Of a DNA stretch of 64,000 nt, positions 44,699 through 56,862 are shown piece after piece (position 1 is the stretch's first letter; each line of letters begins with the position of its first letter). The stretch spans positions 992,001 through 1,056,000 of the forward strand of contig JAJTUQ010000007.1 of NCBI GenBank assembly GCA_021399445.1, in the 5' to 3' direction. Under the pieces are notes generated by a model. That model had not been told where the DNA came from. It ran no database searches and worked only from the letters and a program-made list of their open reading frames with translations. The position numbers and the translations under genes are program-made. This DNA comes from Xylogone sp. PMI_703 (taxonomy: Eukaryota; Ascomycota; Leotiomycetes).

Positions 44699-47600
44699 AT
44701 GGATTATAATATGGATTCTCACATTAACGAACATAGCTCTTCTGCATCATTAGCTGCAGCCTCGATATTCAACGCACAACAGCCATGTGTGGATTCAGAA
44801 GTCATCTCGAGAGACAAACCAGCCACATAGGGACCACAGCATAAACATAAAGTTTTAAAACACAGAAAGTCATTTATCGATGCTCTTACTAGCCGGTTTG
44901 TTTCTAGTGGCTCGCAAGAATACGATAATCTTGATGCCCCTACTAGCTTTCAAAGCAGAGCCGTTTTACAACCTAGTAACACTTGGACATCGTCTTCGGG
45001 TGGAGCGACCTCAGAGGATGACACTGATGACCGAACTGATTTCATTGAAGAGTATAATAGAATTGCCAAGAAGGTCAGTCTCCATTCCCAGAAGAAATAC
45101 ATAACTAACACTTCCACGTAGTACGGCCTTCGCTCACTCATTCCAAAAGATTTCAGGCCTATTGATGTTAGTGTATCACTTCTTCTTTCATGCTCATAGT
45201 GCTGACGAACATCAAAAGCTTAACTCCACTGCGGCTACGTCAGATAGACAAGGAAGTAGCTGGTTCTCACGCAAGATCTTGAGGAGATCTTCTGCAACAC
45301 AGAGTATCAGTGATCAAGATGTCCGACATAAGGTCAACAATACCAACTTGGGGAGTTCTTATTTGAAGAAGAGTCCTGAAAGAAGTTACGACTTGCAAGA
45401 ACTAGTACGCATCTGCGGTTCAAGTATAGTATATCTATCATCAGAATATTCAGCAAGTAACCTTACACTGCCAACTTGCTTGAGAGCGACAGCTCAATAT
45501 CTCATTCAACACGGTAAGATCTACAGTCATCCATCACCCTCTTTTCCAAGCTAATCTGCTCAGCACCTAAAACTCGAGGAATTTTCCGCATCCCTGGTGC
45601 TCAAAGCACAGTAAATGCTCTTTATAAGCATTATTATGCACTAGACGAGAACGGTGCCGTTATTTCCATGACAGTTCGCTCCCCGACTCTACCAGGCCAT
45701 ATAAAATATAGCGTCCATGATGTTGCTTCAACCTTCAAAAAATTCCTATCAAGGTTGAGTGGAGGGATTCTTGGCTCTGTACAACTATTCGATGCATTGG
45801 TCTCAATTAACAGCCATCTAGAAGGGGCTCCTGAGGAAAGACGAACCAGAAAAAGCAAAGTTCGATCAAGACTTATTGCACTTGCAATAATATCCCAAAA
45901 ATCACACTACAGACGTGACCTAATATGTGCCGTCTTTGGGATACTTTCTATGGTTGGCCGTGCTGCTGAAACTGCCCCTAGAGAGGATTCTAGCGGAAGA
46001 CCTCTGCCAACTTCAGATCTCATGGGATACGGCGCATTAGGAATAATATTTGGTCCTCTACTACTTGGAGACCTCATAGATGATTCCATGATATTAGCAG
46101 AACCACATGGAGGCCTTGCTGCAGTTCCCGTCGCACCGGTTAAGTCCCGACATGAAAAGCATAAAGCAAGCAAAAGCTTCGGAGACCATGCGTCTATGTG
46201 TACCGATTTTGAGAAAGTTAAGGCGGCAAATAAAATAGCAGAGATGCTTATAACGCACTGGCGTGATGTAGTTCGTCATATAAGAGATTTGAAAGGATTC
46301 AGGCTCGAAGAAGACTACGGTGCTACGAAAACGAAAGCGCAATTGCAACGCATGCTGCGATCATCTGCATCAGAATTTATCTTACGCAAGCCAAAAGATT
46401 GGGAATTCGCTAGATCATCTTCCAAGAAAGAAGATGGAAATATGAGCCCAAGTCCATCGCCTCGTAGGTATCCCATTCTAACTTTCATACTATCCAATCT
46501 AATATTTAATAGGCGGTAATTCAACGAATGGCTCATCGACTTCACACAGATCACCAAAAGAGGAATGTGGCTTGAATCTCAGGAAACAACGATCGAGGCG
46601 ACACTCAGGGTCCCGAAACACTTATTCAGGAACTACCGCTGTTGGAATTCTCTCTCCAACAACCGAGGAGCCGTTGAGTCCTAACATAGGAAGACCTTTA
46701 CAGAGTGACGACAAAAACATCAACTCAACTATACCACGCAAAATACTCCATGGTACGTATAAGGAGTACAAGCTAGCACAGGCCACAGAACCAAAATCTA
46801 ACCAGAACGACCTTCCGTATAAAAGCACCCATATACTCGAGTCAAAGGATCCCTTGACAAGGGTATCCCAGGATGATGATATTTCCTCATTGATGGCGCT
46901 TTCACAAGCAATGAACTCCCTAGACAAACAGTTGGAACAGAGGTCGGAACTCATCAGCGCCGAAAATTCTTCGCAGCAGCAGCAGCCTAAACAAGATCCA
47001 ACTGATCGTAGTTCCCAAAGAAACTCCTATGATCCTGTAGAAGAGGAGTTTCACAGCAAAAATGATGTCTTCAAAAGGGCAGTCTTTCCAAAGCACACAA
47101 GATCGGCTCTAGATTCTGAAAACTCTGATCATAGAACTACTTTCGGCTCGGATTTCTCAAATCCTAACTATACCTACAGCTCACATAATGAAATCCCCAA
47201 GGCTGGCACAGTTAAGGCACTTGCTGCCAAATTGGACACTGCTCAATCCGAATCCAAGCCTGCCTCACCCTACGTCCAGATATCTAAGTACGCTGGTAGT
47301 GGCACTCGAGAAAATATAAACTCTCCAGCCAAAGGAATTCTTGCTACTTATACCACCAATTCGCCGGCTTCACCTTCCAAATCTCAGAAATCAAGACATT
47401 CAAATGTGACACCTCGTTCAGGTTTCAATAAAACACCGGTAAATCGTTCTACTATCAAGCAACAGAAAGACTCACTATCAAAGACGAGTGGATCTGGTCT
47501 TTGTTCTCGAACGCCTTTACAGAGCTTAACAGCAATTCGTTCTGCACGCAACAATATCCCTTCCGCTAGTCCTTTGCCGTCCTGCAATTCCGCTAAAAGT

Positions 47601-48101
47601 GTTCGTCACGACAAAATTTTACTTCATGCAGCCGATAACTACGAAATTAACGACCTTTTTCTGACTACTGATGGAGCTTTCGACTTGGATTACAACAATG
47701 ATCCGCGTACTGAAACTCGTAGCAATCATGGATTCGACGCTGCCTATAACTTACAAGACAACTCTTACTTAGAATCACTACTCTCTCGAGTACCTAACCC
47801 TCTCGCAAGCCCAGAATCCAGAAATATCAATTCAGTCCTCCATTCTCAGGTGAGAATGTTGCAGCAGCAACTTTATCAGAAGACAGAAGAAGTCCTCAAT
47901 CTGAACCGGCAGATGAACTCAGTTTCCAACTTAGATGTCAAGACTATGAGTGACGAATTGGCGCAAATAAGAATAGAGCTTGAAAATTGGAAGTTAAAGG
48001 CAGAAGCCGCTGAAGATAAAGTCAGACTTCTAAAGAGACTCATCCATGAAGGAAACTCGGCTTCGGAATTGCAGATCTCCCCAGCTAGTCCTTCTCTATG
48101 A
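44699..48101 (+). CDS. RhoGAP domain protein with coiled coil; N-terminus uncertain
   Basis: GTPase-activating protein for Rho-type GTPases. Downstream exons are firm: 44870..45073, 45122..45166, 45219..45513, 45564..46463 and 46513..48101. The RhoGAP core (RGIFRIPGAQSTVNALYKHY with the arginine finger, LKFF-like STFKKFLSRLSGGI, GYGALGIIFGPLLLGD) is in exon 45564..46463. A long Ser-rich region follows, then a C-terminal coiled coil (LHSQVRMLQQQLYQKTEEVL, ELAQIRIELENWKLKAEAAE). The N-terminus is the problem: 44699..44827 encodes MDYNMDSHINEH onward, but an in-frame TAG at 44828-44830 separates it from RKSFIDALTSRF in the same frame. A 69 nt intron, 44801..44869, with a weak GTCATC donor would remove it (1044 aa in total), but no clear branch point is seen. 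Confidence 0.8.
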
Positions 48102-48577
48102 CAATAATGAATAATGGTCTACGAAGCTCTCCAAGTCTTTAAAATGGGAGTTTTCTCTTCTCTTTTTCTAAGCGACTGAAAGCATTTTTCTTTTATCGCC
48201 TTACCATTCTGGCGTTTATTGGGTATATTATTATCAGAGATATTATAACATCCTGTCTTTGATCACTGCGTGGAACTGAGTTTTATTGGTGTTTGGGAGG
48301 GAGAACGGTGCTTGTGTTAGAGCCTTCATTGTTATAGCGTATTGTTATGTCTAGGTCAATACACGAGATTCAATAGAGCAGTATAAGTGATGTGCCCGCG
48401 TGACGTCTAATCCTAAATCATATGTGTATATTCCCCATTGACCTACACGCATTGCAATTGGATCTAGTCCAACGAAACATGCACTCGAAATTGTATATAA
48501 ATACAATTGAAACGAGTAGGGGATATATGATAGATTTACAGCTATGATACAGTATGCATTCCTTAAGTCTTTCATAA
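48102..48577. other. Convergent intergenic region
   Basis: This 476 bp AT-rich stretch lies between the RhoGAP and mL38 stop codons and fits two 3' untranslated regions. No gene is recognised. Confidence 0.6.
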
Positions 48578-49929
48578 TCATCTCCATAAAGCCCTGTACT
48601 TTGGAGTAGAATGTTTAGCTTCCCAACCCCTGGGCTTCTGCTTGGGCTTAAGAGGTTCGATCTTCTTCCTCTTGAATTCAATATCCCATCCCTCGATATT
48701 GTGTCTCTGCATAACGCCCATGGTGCCATCATCCCAAATACTTCTGAACACGCTGGCTCCAATGGGCTTGACCCCGAACTTATCCACAAAGCTCCTCAAG
48801 CTGAAGTTCTCACGGGCTACCTTCTCCTTTACCGCAGTTACATCCAGCGTCTGGCCGGGCTGCTGTTCGAGAATAAAGACGGAATATCTGTGATATGGCG
48901 ATCCCTTTTGCGCGAACGGTGGGAGCCACGAGTGGATGAGCTGGGTGTCTTTTGAGGCCTTGATCAGGGGTATCGAGGTCTCAGTTGGAGAGAGAGGGAT
49001 GTTTGCTGCGAGGAAGTGGCATCGGGAGCTGAAGTTGTCGGTGTCTACCTCGGGGACATCCGAGTCGATGACCACGACGCTGACGAGTCTTTCACCCTTG
49101 TCGAAGACCTGGACATTAAGGCGAGCGGGGATTTCGCTCACTCGAGAGTCGACGATGTCGCCGGGCTGGACGTTCCTTCGGGAAAAAGCTAATCGGACAT
49201 CTGCAGTGGGTTCGAAGTGGGGGAGGACATCTGGGATGACGTTGAGCTGGTTGATACGTTGGAGGATGAGCAATCGCTGGTAGGAGCGCCATTTTCTGTC
49301 TGCTAGGTAGCGATAGATGGGTTTGTTCATATCACCTGAATATTTTGTTAGCATATATATATATATCATAGAAGGAATTCCAGTAGGGCAAAGATTATTT
49401 ATTTACCTTGCCCATCCTCAAATAGTTTCTTAATCACAGGATCATTGATATCGGCTAGGATCTTCAATCGTTCAAGATGTCGCTGCATACTGTCCAATTG
49501 ATTCTGCTTCTGCTGTTCCCCTCCCTTGAACGTAGCGGCATCCCTGGCCATGGTAGTCGCAATACGCAGCCTCTCTGTCTCAATGGCTTTTATCTTCTCC
49601 TCTCGGTCCTCCGCTAACACCTTCCTCGCTTCCTGGAAGCATTGATATGGTAATTGCTCGAAGGGAATATTCTGGGAGGTCCGTAACGCAGCACGACGAC
49701 GTCTCGAACCAATTATTTTAACGCCACTTCGCATTAAAGCTCGCTCTTGCTTGGGGTTGGTGACTGTTGCAGGGTCGAGATCAGGCGTCTTTGCAACGGC
49801 TGCTGCTGCTCCGCTCTGTGCCTGAGCAGTGCTGGTGAAAGACCGCACCGCCAATGGAGGGAAACATGACTGCTGGAGATTCCGTAACCCTCGGGTCAAT
49901 GGCCTTGCGGCCTTTTGACACCCGGACAT
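48578..49929 (-). CDS. MRPL35: Mitochondrial large-subunit ribosomal protein mL38 (MRPL35)
   Basis: Structural component of the mitoribosomal large subunit, with a PEBP-like fold. Exons complement(48578..49335, 49407..49929) give 426 aa. The N-terminus is a presequence (ARPLTRGLRNLQQ, then AVRSFTSTAQ). The conserved region begins at DMNKPIYRYLADRKWRSY and runs through RLNVQVFDKGERLVSVVVIDSDVPEVD, IPLSPTETSIPL, WLPPFAQKGSPYHRYSVFIL and NFSLRSFVDKFGVKPIGAS. The last of these marks the PEBP-derived domain. The C-terminus ends KYRALWR. The start codon is 190 bp from that of uL4m on the opposite strand. Confidence 0.92.
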
Positions 49930-50118
49930 GGTTTCAATTTTATTTTTTGGGCTTTAAATATGGGCACAAGAGCTTTTGATTTTTGGGGTGGTTCAAAAAT
50001 CGAGACGGGGAACGGAGAAACCAATTTGCCGACAAAATCATCTATCGAATTGAGCAACGACATTTCCAAACGACAACCCACTATCTGAGAGGGCGATCAA
50101 GTTGGGTTCAACATTGCA
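49930..50118. promoter_or_regulatory. Shared divergent promoter of mL38 and uL4m
   Basis: Only 189 bp separate the two start codons of two mitoribosomal proteins, so one compact region must serve both. No TATA box is obvious. Co-expression from a shared promoter is inferred from the arrangement. Confidence 0.65.
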
Positions 50119-51182
50119 ATGGCGTCGAAGGGTCTGCAGAGTGTGACGAGGAGCTTGAGGGCCTTTCGTCTGTCCTCTCAGGTTGCGAAGGAGCCGTTTT
50201 CGGTATGGGTTTATATTTTTCAATATCGTTGAACCTGTGATAGCTAATATAATAATTTCCATAGCAATGTGTAGCACCACGTTTTACGAGGTCAATGGCA
50301 ACAGAAACGACCTTACCATCTCAATCGACCTCTCAAGAAGTAGATATCTCAGAAACAATTGAGCGTCTCTCAGAAACACCCTCTGACAACGCAGGTATGT
50401 CGTCAAAGCCCCTCTTCTCAATCTCCAATCTCCCTTCCTCAAATTCTCCAAAGCCTTCTTCTCTCAACCTTCCCACACCAAACTAACACGAAAAAGACCT
50501 CCCCTCCAAAATCCTCACAACAATCTACTCCTTCCCAACCCTCGAACCCCTCCGCTTCACCCACTACCCAACAACCCACCTCTACCTGCCCCTCCGCAAA
50601 GACATCCTCCACCGCGCCATTATCTATGAAGCCGACTCCACCCGCCAAGGCACCGCCTCCACCAAGACACGCTTCGAAGTCCACGGCTCCCACCGCAAGA
50701 TCCGTCCCCAGAAGGGCTCCGGCCACGCTCGCCTCGGCACGCGGCAGTCGCCCATGCTGAAGGGCGGCGGCAAGTCCTTCGGGCCTCATCCGCGGGACTT
50801 CGCGACCGCGCTGCCGCGCAAGATGTACGATCTGGCGTGGCGGACGGCGCTGAGTTATCGGTATCGGAGGGGGGAGTTGATCATCTGCGAGGACGGGATG
50901 GAGCTGGAGTTCCCGAAGACGAGGTTCGCGAGAAGGGTGTTTCGGGAGAATGGGTGGGGAGGGGAGGAGGGGAGGACGTTGGTTGTCACGGCGGGGTTCA
51001 GGAAGAACCTGTTCAGGGGACTGAGGGATGCGGGCGAGGATGGGAGGGTGCTTACGGCGAGGGAGGTGGATGTTAAGGATCTGTTGGAGCTGGGGAGGGT
51101 GGTGGTTGAGAAGGGGGCGTTGGATGAGATGTTGAGGGCGCATTGTAGTGATCTTGGGAGTAGGATACGGAGTGTTGTGTAG
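50119..51182 (+). CDS. YML6: Mitochondrial ribosomal protein uL4m (YmL6 type)
   Basis: Ribosomal L4 homologue of the mitochondrial large subunit, lining the exit tunnel. Exons 50119..50202, 50265..50394 and 50497..51182 give 299 aa. The basic, Ser-rich N-terminus (SVTRSLRAFRLSSQ) is a presequence. The L4 signature is complete: RRGAPATLA-equivalent HGSHRKIRPQKGSGHARLG, SPMLKGGGKSFGPHPRDF and LPRKMYDLAWRTALSYRYR. The C-terminal third (LVVTAGFRKNLFRGLRD) is normal for family length. The third exon is clearly more GC-rich than its neighbours (third positions mostly G/C), reading as a local composition shift rather than transfer. Confidence 0.92.
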
Positions 51183-52556
51183 ACGTGGACACTGTGGAAG
51201 CCCCGACAGGGGCTAGGAAGGGACAGGATCCGTGCGATATGATATGATTTCTGTATTGGCTTGGTTTGGTACGAAATGAATCTCTCTTTGAGAGAGGAGG
51301 AAGAGGAAGAGAAAAGATTCTGAGCATACGTCGTGTATTACTTACTTATAGATATACAGAGGATGAAAGGTCAAGGAGGGATTCTAGAATTGTATCAATA
51401 GGATTATATCAACCCATGAATTCATTCCATCTATTCATAGATATATATACTGGAGAGAAGCTTTAGAGGGACTTTCAGTACACTCAGTAACCTCAGTCAG
51501 TACCTTGAGATTTGTCTAGAAATTATGTCTAGCTGGATTATTGCTTGAGAAGCATGTACAACTTTTGGACAGCTTTTGGATATTCTACGTGTACTGTATT
51601 TGCGTTTGAGTTAGAATGACCGATAACTTCATTACAGGTGCCTTCAAGTCGAGATCAGTGATAAGGCTATTACAGTTAGAATTCCTACAAATCTCCAATC
51701 AAGTCATAGTATGCCACGTGCTCACACATGCATCACTTTCCAGTCATGTTTCTACGTTTATACGATTTTCTCAAAGGCAATTAAGAGGTCTCTCTCATAA
51801 ATCATCGAATTTCCATTTTAGGATGTTTTAATTATCAATACTTTTACACTTGATGTTTGCTATTCTACAGCTTTTGTAGAACGATTTTCCCTTCGACCAT
51901 AATAACTCTTGGTCGTAATCACTAGCCCCACTGCCCGTCAGTGCCATCACACCTTGTCGATCAATTGACCGATTCATCGATTATCAGCAATTACAATTAA
52001 AAATTGCTCGTGTGAAAAAAGCATAAACCAAGCGCACCACCCACTTAAACCCTTTTCCCAGTTAGTTTCATTGCTTTTTCTCTTCCCCAGACCTAGACCG
52101 AAAACGCCGATTGTAAAAGAGGAAACGACAGCACTTGTCCATCCTCAAGCCCAGACAATTATGTAGCAGAAATGAAAATCGTTTTGGCTCTGATCAATTC
52201 GGCCAAGTTGTCATCGCAAAGACCGCCACCCCCCAAGATCGCTATTTTCCTCTTATTTTCCCCCATCGAATGAACACCGGAAATACCACAAAAGACCGCC
52301 CATGCAATCGATGCATGAAATTCTGCATCTTAGCTCGTAAGTTCAGCGCACTAAAAAGTGTCCCATAATAAGACAAGTTAGAATTTTTCATATGAGCAAT
52401 TGCCCGCAAATAAGCAACAGTGAATTATCAATTTCAGTTGAGTAACATCTCAGTCAGCATCCAGGCCTCAGCTGGCACTTGTTTTGAGATGAAAGAATAC
52501 ACAATCGAACGTTAAGGTCTATGACAACCTCGTTATGCGAACGCCGTCTTGGCCAG
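51183..52556. other. Convergent 1.4 kb intergenic region
   Basis: The region lies between the stops of uL4m and the bZIP gene. It is AT-rich and no frame is protein-like; a frame at 52135-52368 lacks an ATG start and family features. A long bZIP 3' untranslated region may extend here. No repeats or RNA genes were recognised. Confidence 0.5.
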
Positions 52557-53822
52557 TTAGAGCACCTCTGGAGCGAGGAATTCAGCGGGGTTGATCACAT
52601 CCGTTGGCCCTGATCCCATGGATTGAGGCAGATACGATCCAAACTGTATCGAGATCTGGTAGTTTGGTTGGAAATCGTATCCTACCAGGCCCGGTTCAAT
52701 GGTGTTCTCAATGCGAGGCTTGGGGGAAGTCACGTAGCCTTCATCCTGGGGTAGTTCGTACTTAATATTTGGCGTTGTGGGGAAATCCACATCGCTCACC
52801 CCGGAATCTCGTTTCGACATGACGCCACTAGTGTCGCTACCTCCTGAGCCTGATCGAGACATGGCCTGGGACGATGGTACTGATGGGGCTCGCAAGGGAG
52901 ATGGGCCGGACCGGAAACCCGCCGCACTGACGGAGTATGGACGAGTGGTTGGCGAGAAAAGAGTTGATGGTGAGCGCTCTCCATAGTCGAGGCTGCTGCC
53001 TCGACTGGCATTGTAGTCCATGCCGACCGAGTTGGTTCTGGACATGGGTTGCGAGCCTCTCAGGTTCTCCACCGCTCTCTCGGCTTCCATCTGCAGCCAT
53101 TTCTGCACCGATTCGTCATTGCAAGACTTGTGCATCATCAACTGAGTCTTCAAGCAGTCGATCTCCGCCTTGACTCCCTCGTATTCGGCCACAAGTTGGT
53201 TGTGCTGGACCGTTAGTTCCTTATATCTCTGCTCCAGCGCCTGTGTCCAGTCCTTCCTCTTGCTTCGGCACTTGCTGGCGGCCAGACGGTTTCGCTCGAG
53301 AAACTTCTTTCGTTTGTTCTCCATCTCCTCCTTGCTGGGTTGCTTCTTCTTCTTTCGCTGTCGGGTCTTCTTTACCGGCGCAGGCTCACCTTCTGCCTGG
53401 GCGGCGGCGGCAGCAGTTGGTCGACCACGCTTCCGAGTAGTTCTTGTGAGTGGTGGCGAGTCGCCGTTGGATGATTGGGATGAATCTCGGTCTCCCGAAG
53501 TCTCCGATGATGACTTGGGCGAATGAGCGCCGTTCTGGTTATTGGAGTTCTGCTGGGACTGACTGGAGGCGTTCCACACGTCGTCCGATGCCGCAGCTGT
53601 GCCGCCTGATGTGAAGCTGGCCGGCTGGTCAAAGATGCTCGTGTCGAATATGCTGTCAAGGTCCGCGTTGGGATCTAAATGAGTGACGCTGGTGGTCTGG
53701 AAGTCTGAGTGAAAGTTGGTGGTAGCTACGGTAGGGTCGATGCCGAAGTCGAGGGTGAAGGCATCATCTAGCATGCCCGTGCCCGCCGAGGGGAAGAAGT
53801 CGTTTGACGTGGTCACGTCCAT
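52557..53822 (-). CDS. ATF/CREB-type bZIP transcription factor with AT-hook-like motif
   Basis: A single exon of 421 aa. The basic region NRLAASKCRSKRKDW at about residues 178-192 is preceded by KRKKFLER; the zipper runs to about 231 (ALEQRYKELTVQHNQLVAEY, IDCLKTQLMMHKSC). The C-terminal HKSC-type end is typical of fungal Atf proteins, which bind TGACGTCA-like sites and act below stress MAPK. A KRGRP AT-hook-like motif is at about 131-135 and a Lys/Arg-rich stretch precedes the bZIP. The acidic N-terminus (MLDDAFTLDFGIDP) looks like an activation domain. I chose Met at 53822; an in-frame Met at 53927 adds 35 Ser/Arg-rich residues, but a TATAAAG 20-26 bp above it argues that this is leader. 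Its upstream region is 8.3 kb long. Confidence 0.9.
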   Translation of the reverse strand: MDVTTSNDFFPSAGTGMLDDAFTLDFGIDPTVATTNFHSDFQTTSVTHLDPNADLDSIFDTSIFDQPASFTSGGTAAASDDVWNASSQSQQNSNNQNGAHSPKSSSETSGDRDSSQSSNGDSPPLTRTTRKRGRPTAAAAAQAEGEPAPVKKTRQRKKKKQPSKEEMENKRKKFLERNRLAASKCRSKRKDWTQALEQRYKELTVQHNQLVAEYEGVKAEIDCLKTQLMMHKSCNDESVQKWLQMEAERAVENLRGSQPMSRTNSVGMDYNASRGSSLDYGERSPSTLFSPTTRPYSVSAAGFRSGPSPLRAPSVPSSQAMSRSGSGGSDTSGVMSKRDSGVSDVDFPTTPNIKYELPQDEGYVTSPKPRIENTIEPGLVGYDFQPNYQISIQFGSYLPQSMGSGPTDVINPAEFLAPEVL

Positions 53823-53946
53823 GGTAAGAGAGCTCGATCGGCGCCTTTCGCGATGGAAGGAGCGAGTTTCTGATCGAGAAAGTAGGAAGCGAGAGTGTGG
53901 GTGATGAGGTGAGAGGTGGGATCCCAATTCCTGATTTCTGAGACTT

Positions 53947-53953
53947 CTTTATA
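53947..53953 (-). promoter_or_regulatory. TATA-like element of the bZIP gene
   Basis: On the minus strand TATAAAG, flanked by A/T-rich sequence, lies about 125 bp upstream of the chosen ATG (53822). A start site 25-30 bp downstream would give a leader of about 100 nt and exclude the upstream Met at 53927 or leave it at the very 5' end. Inferred from spacing only. Confidence 0.4.
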
Positions 53954-55539
53954 TTAAAAAAGGTGACACTGGTGCGAACTGGTAGTGGGCAAATCAGAAA
54001 GAATGAAGGTTGCTGCTGGTGAACTCAACAAAAATAGCAGCTTGGAGCTGTCAATGGCGGTTGCAGCGAATGTGAAGATGTGAGAGAAATTGGCCACTGG
54101 TGGGAGCTGAAGAAGGTTGGCGAGAGGAACGGAAGGAAGAGAAGTGTGGTTACGCGGGTGAATAAGTTGGAGTGAATAAGAATGGAGTCAGGCCACCGCA
54201 GCTTTTTTGGCCTGGACTGGATGGGGAAGACGGTTGGGCCACCTTGAGGTCTAATAAGACGGGCCGTTTGAGTCAAGGCAGCTAGCGGGAGGGGGAATTG
54301 GAGTTTGGCCTGGTAGCACGGCGGGATTCCGAGTTATTCAGTCGAGAGCTATTCAGCACCAGGGCTCGGAACCGTGAAGAGCTGCCAGACGAAGCACCAT
54401 GTAAGTGAACTGCCTGGTTCTTTGGCGATCTTGGGTATCTGTGATATCTTGGGTGTTATTCTGGTTGGTATAGTAGCTGTTCTTGGAAGTGTTCTTGGAG
54501 GTGGCTCGTCGTTGGTAGAGTAGAGTTAAAAGGTACTGGCGTGGGTTGTGATTGGAGCCGGCCAGCAACTAAGAGTTGAATATATGGAATGGTCGAGCAA
54601 CCAGGCTTCCGCGTTCTTAGATGCCGGTGTGAGCAACAGTGGAAGGCGTGCCTGATAGTTTTTCTAGCCTGCGTGGTGGTTCCGTGGAAGGGCAAGTTGA
54701 GCAGCAAAAGGGAGTAAAAGGGAGGTGTTCCTGAGGAGAGGGGCGCGAGAGCCGCAGTTTTATACGGACATGTGGGAATGGGAATGTCAGAGCAGGAGAG
54801 AGTTCCGTAGGGACCAGGGAGCAGGGAGGGGAGAGCTGGGGAGGGGCAAGGGCACACTGATGACGAGGAAGAGGTGGAGCAGGCGCTGCGTCTCACAGTA
54901 ACGGATGGCCGAGATGGGGGAAGCAGTAAGTAGGAGTAGTTGGGCCTAGGGCTGGCATGGGGCAATGGGAGAGGAGGCATGGGGCTGGGCCTGGCGTGAT
55001 GTTGGCAACTGCTATCTATGGAAGGGGAAGGGACAGAGAGAGATATGCAGCGGTGGCAGGGCCAAGCAAAGCCCGTGATTCTTGGGTGTGGGCAAGCAGC
55101 AGGAGGAGCAGCAGCAGTAGTAGAGAGAGGGACACAGAGAGGGACACAGAAAGAGCAGAGATGGTTCTAGCCGTGCCCATGCGCCCCGTTGTACAAGTCC
55201 CAGTACCTGTGGATAAGACGTTGCAGATTTGCCCTTTCTCTCCCCGGCAGCAGGGCGGACCAGGGCCAGGGTAGAGACAAGGGGGAGCACGGTAATCGTG
55301 GTTGTGCCGCATGTTACTTTGTACTGCTACAAGTCATGACTGGAACTCAGTGGAAGTACCAGTACAAAGTCACCGCAAAGGACCGCTGCTGGCTTCTGCA
55401 GGCGTCATGTACCGCGCGGAAACAGCTCTGTGGCCCATCAGCCCATGCGTCCCGGGGACCCGCCACAGGCTTGGAGGCGGTGGCTAGGCGTGGCTCCCAG
55501 CTTCCCAGTAGTCATGGCGCGCCTTGCCTAGCCGCTTTC

Positions 55540-55558
55540 GGGGGGGGGGGGGGGGGGG
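55540..55558. repeat. G19 homopolymer
   Basis: An uninterrupted run of 19 G residues follows CCGCTTTC and precedes AAGCTGG. It is by far the longest homopolymer in the window. It could form a G-quadruplex, or reflect an assembly or read-length problem. Confidence 0.9.
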
Positions 55559-56088
55559 AAGCTGGCACGGGCTGGTGAGAGAAGGCTTGGGAGGGAGAAA
55601 ACCACCACAACTTGGCTCTTGACAGTAGAAGCATAGGGTTGGCCAGTCAGCAAGCGGGGCCCGACAGCTTGCGCGGTTCTGGCGGACGGCCCAGGCTGCT
55701 GCTGGTGTTGGTGCTGGTGCACCGGGGCAGGCGGCGAGGGGCAAAGGAGGCATTCCCGGCGGCTGTGGTTGGTCAATGGAGCTGCTTTGGCTGCTGGTTA
55801 GCTGATGCTCTTCCCATTCTGCCCGTTGCTGTACTGTACTTGTCGCAGTACTTGCAAAGTAAATACTGTGCAGTACAAAATACAGTACAAGAGAATCTGC
55901 TGGTACGCGCTGCCCCGCGTTCGCTACAATGAAGCCGTGGCCAGGAGTCTTCGTGGCGTGCACGGCTTCTCCGCCAGCTCGGTCGCTGTGGTTTTGGGTC
56001 TTTCCTTGGAAGCTTGTGACGGCTGGATCTGCACCTGGGCCCCCGCCCATTATTCACCACCTGCAACCACATCGAGATCTCGCTGTAA

Positions 56089-56109
<21 letters not shown>
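56089..56109. repeat. (CAG)7 trinucleotide repeat
   Basis: Seven perfect CAG units are followed by CAACAACAG. No supported reading frame uses it, so it is an intergenic microsatellite. Confidence 0.9.
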
Positions 56110-56119
<10 letters not shown>

Positions 56120-56862
56120 CATCCATGGCGAGGAGAGAGAACAGCAAAGCATCCAGACAAGAGATAAATGAAGAAAAGAAAATCGAAATCAGAACCCAAG
56201 TGTTACAGTAAAGCAACCAGCACCATAAAAGCACCATCAAGCAGAACTCTCACACATGTAACATCTCACACAGTTTTGTGCTGCGTTGGGCTCAAGAGAT
56301 ATCCCTCTGCTGGGTTCGGGTGCCAGCCAGCGGATACAGCACAGTACAGTACCACATACCTGCCGCATCGCAGAAACACAGGTTCGCCCCAGCCCATGGG
56401 AATCCCATCGCATATCGTATCGCACACATCGACAGCTTGCTGTTACACGGCTACCGGCCAATGCAGCTTCCACGAACCAGCCATGGCTCTACCGTGCTCT
56501 CCTCAGCTAATACAAGTAAGCTAGATAGGTGCTTATACGGCGCCTCTATGGAAGAGCGTCTCGAGCGTACAGTCTCTGTCCCGTCCTTCTGCTGCTCCTG
56601 TTGTTGCTCTACGGTTACGGCGGCCCTACCACTTGCTGCACGCCGACCAGGCCGCATGAGCCCATTCCGACCAACCCATCCAGTGGCCGCGGCGGGCCCG
56701 TCGTGTTGCAGTAGAGGTGGCCCCAGTGCGAAGTAACGGTACTCTGTAGAACATTCTACCAAGAGCGAGGGCGCGCTTCACCACCCAGACGCGACCACTC
56801 AAGCGGCTACAGGTTGCTCCGTAACCCATGACAAACCCCGTCCTGGAACTTGGAAAACATCC

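Noticed and set aside
53823..53927. Upstream Met for the bZIP gene at 53927
   Set aside because: A TATAAAG lies only 20-26 bp above it, and the added segment is Ser/Arg-rich without conservation cues. Kept as an alternative only.
55484..56050. 188-codon minus-strand frame
   Set aside because: It crosses the G19 tract (giving a Pro run) and is Ala/Pro/Gln low complexity from GC-rich DNA; no start context or conserved motif.
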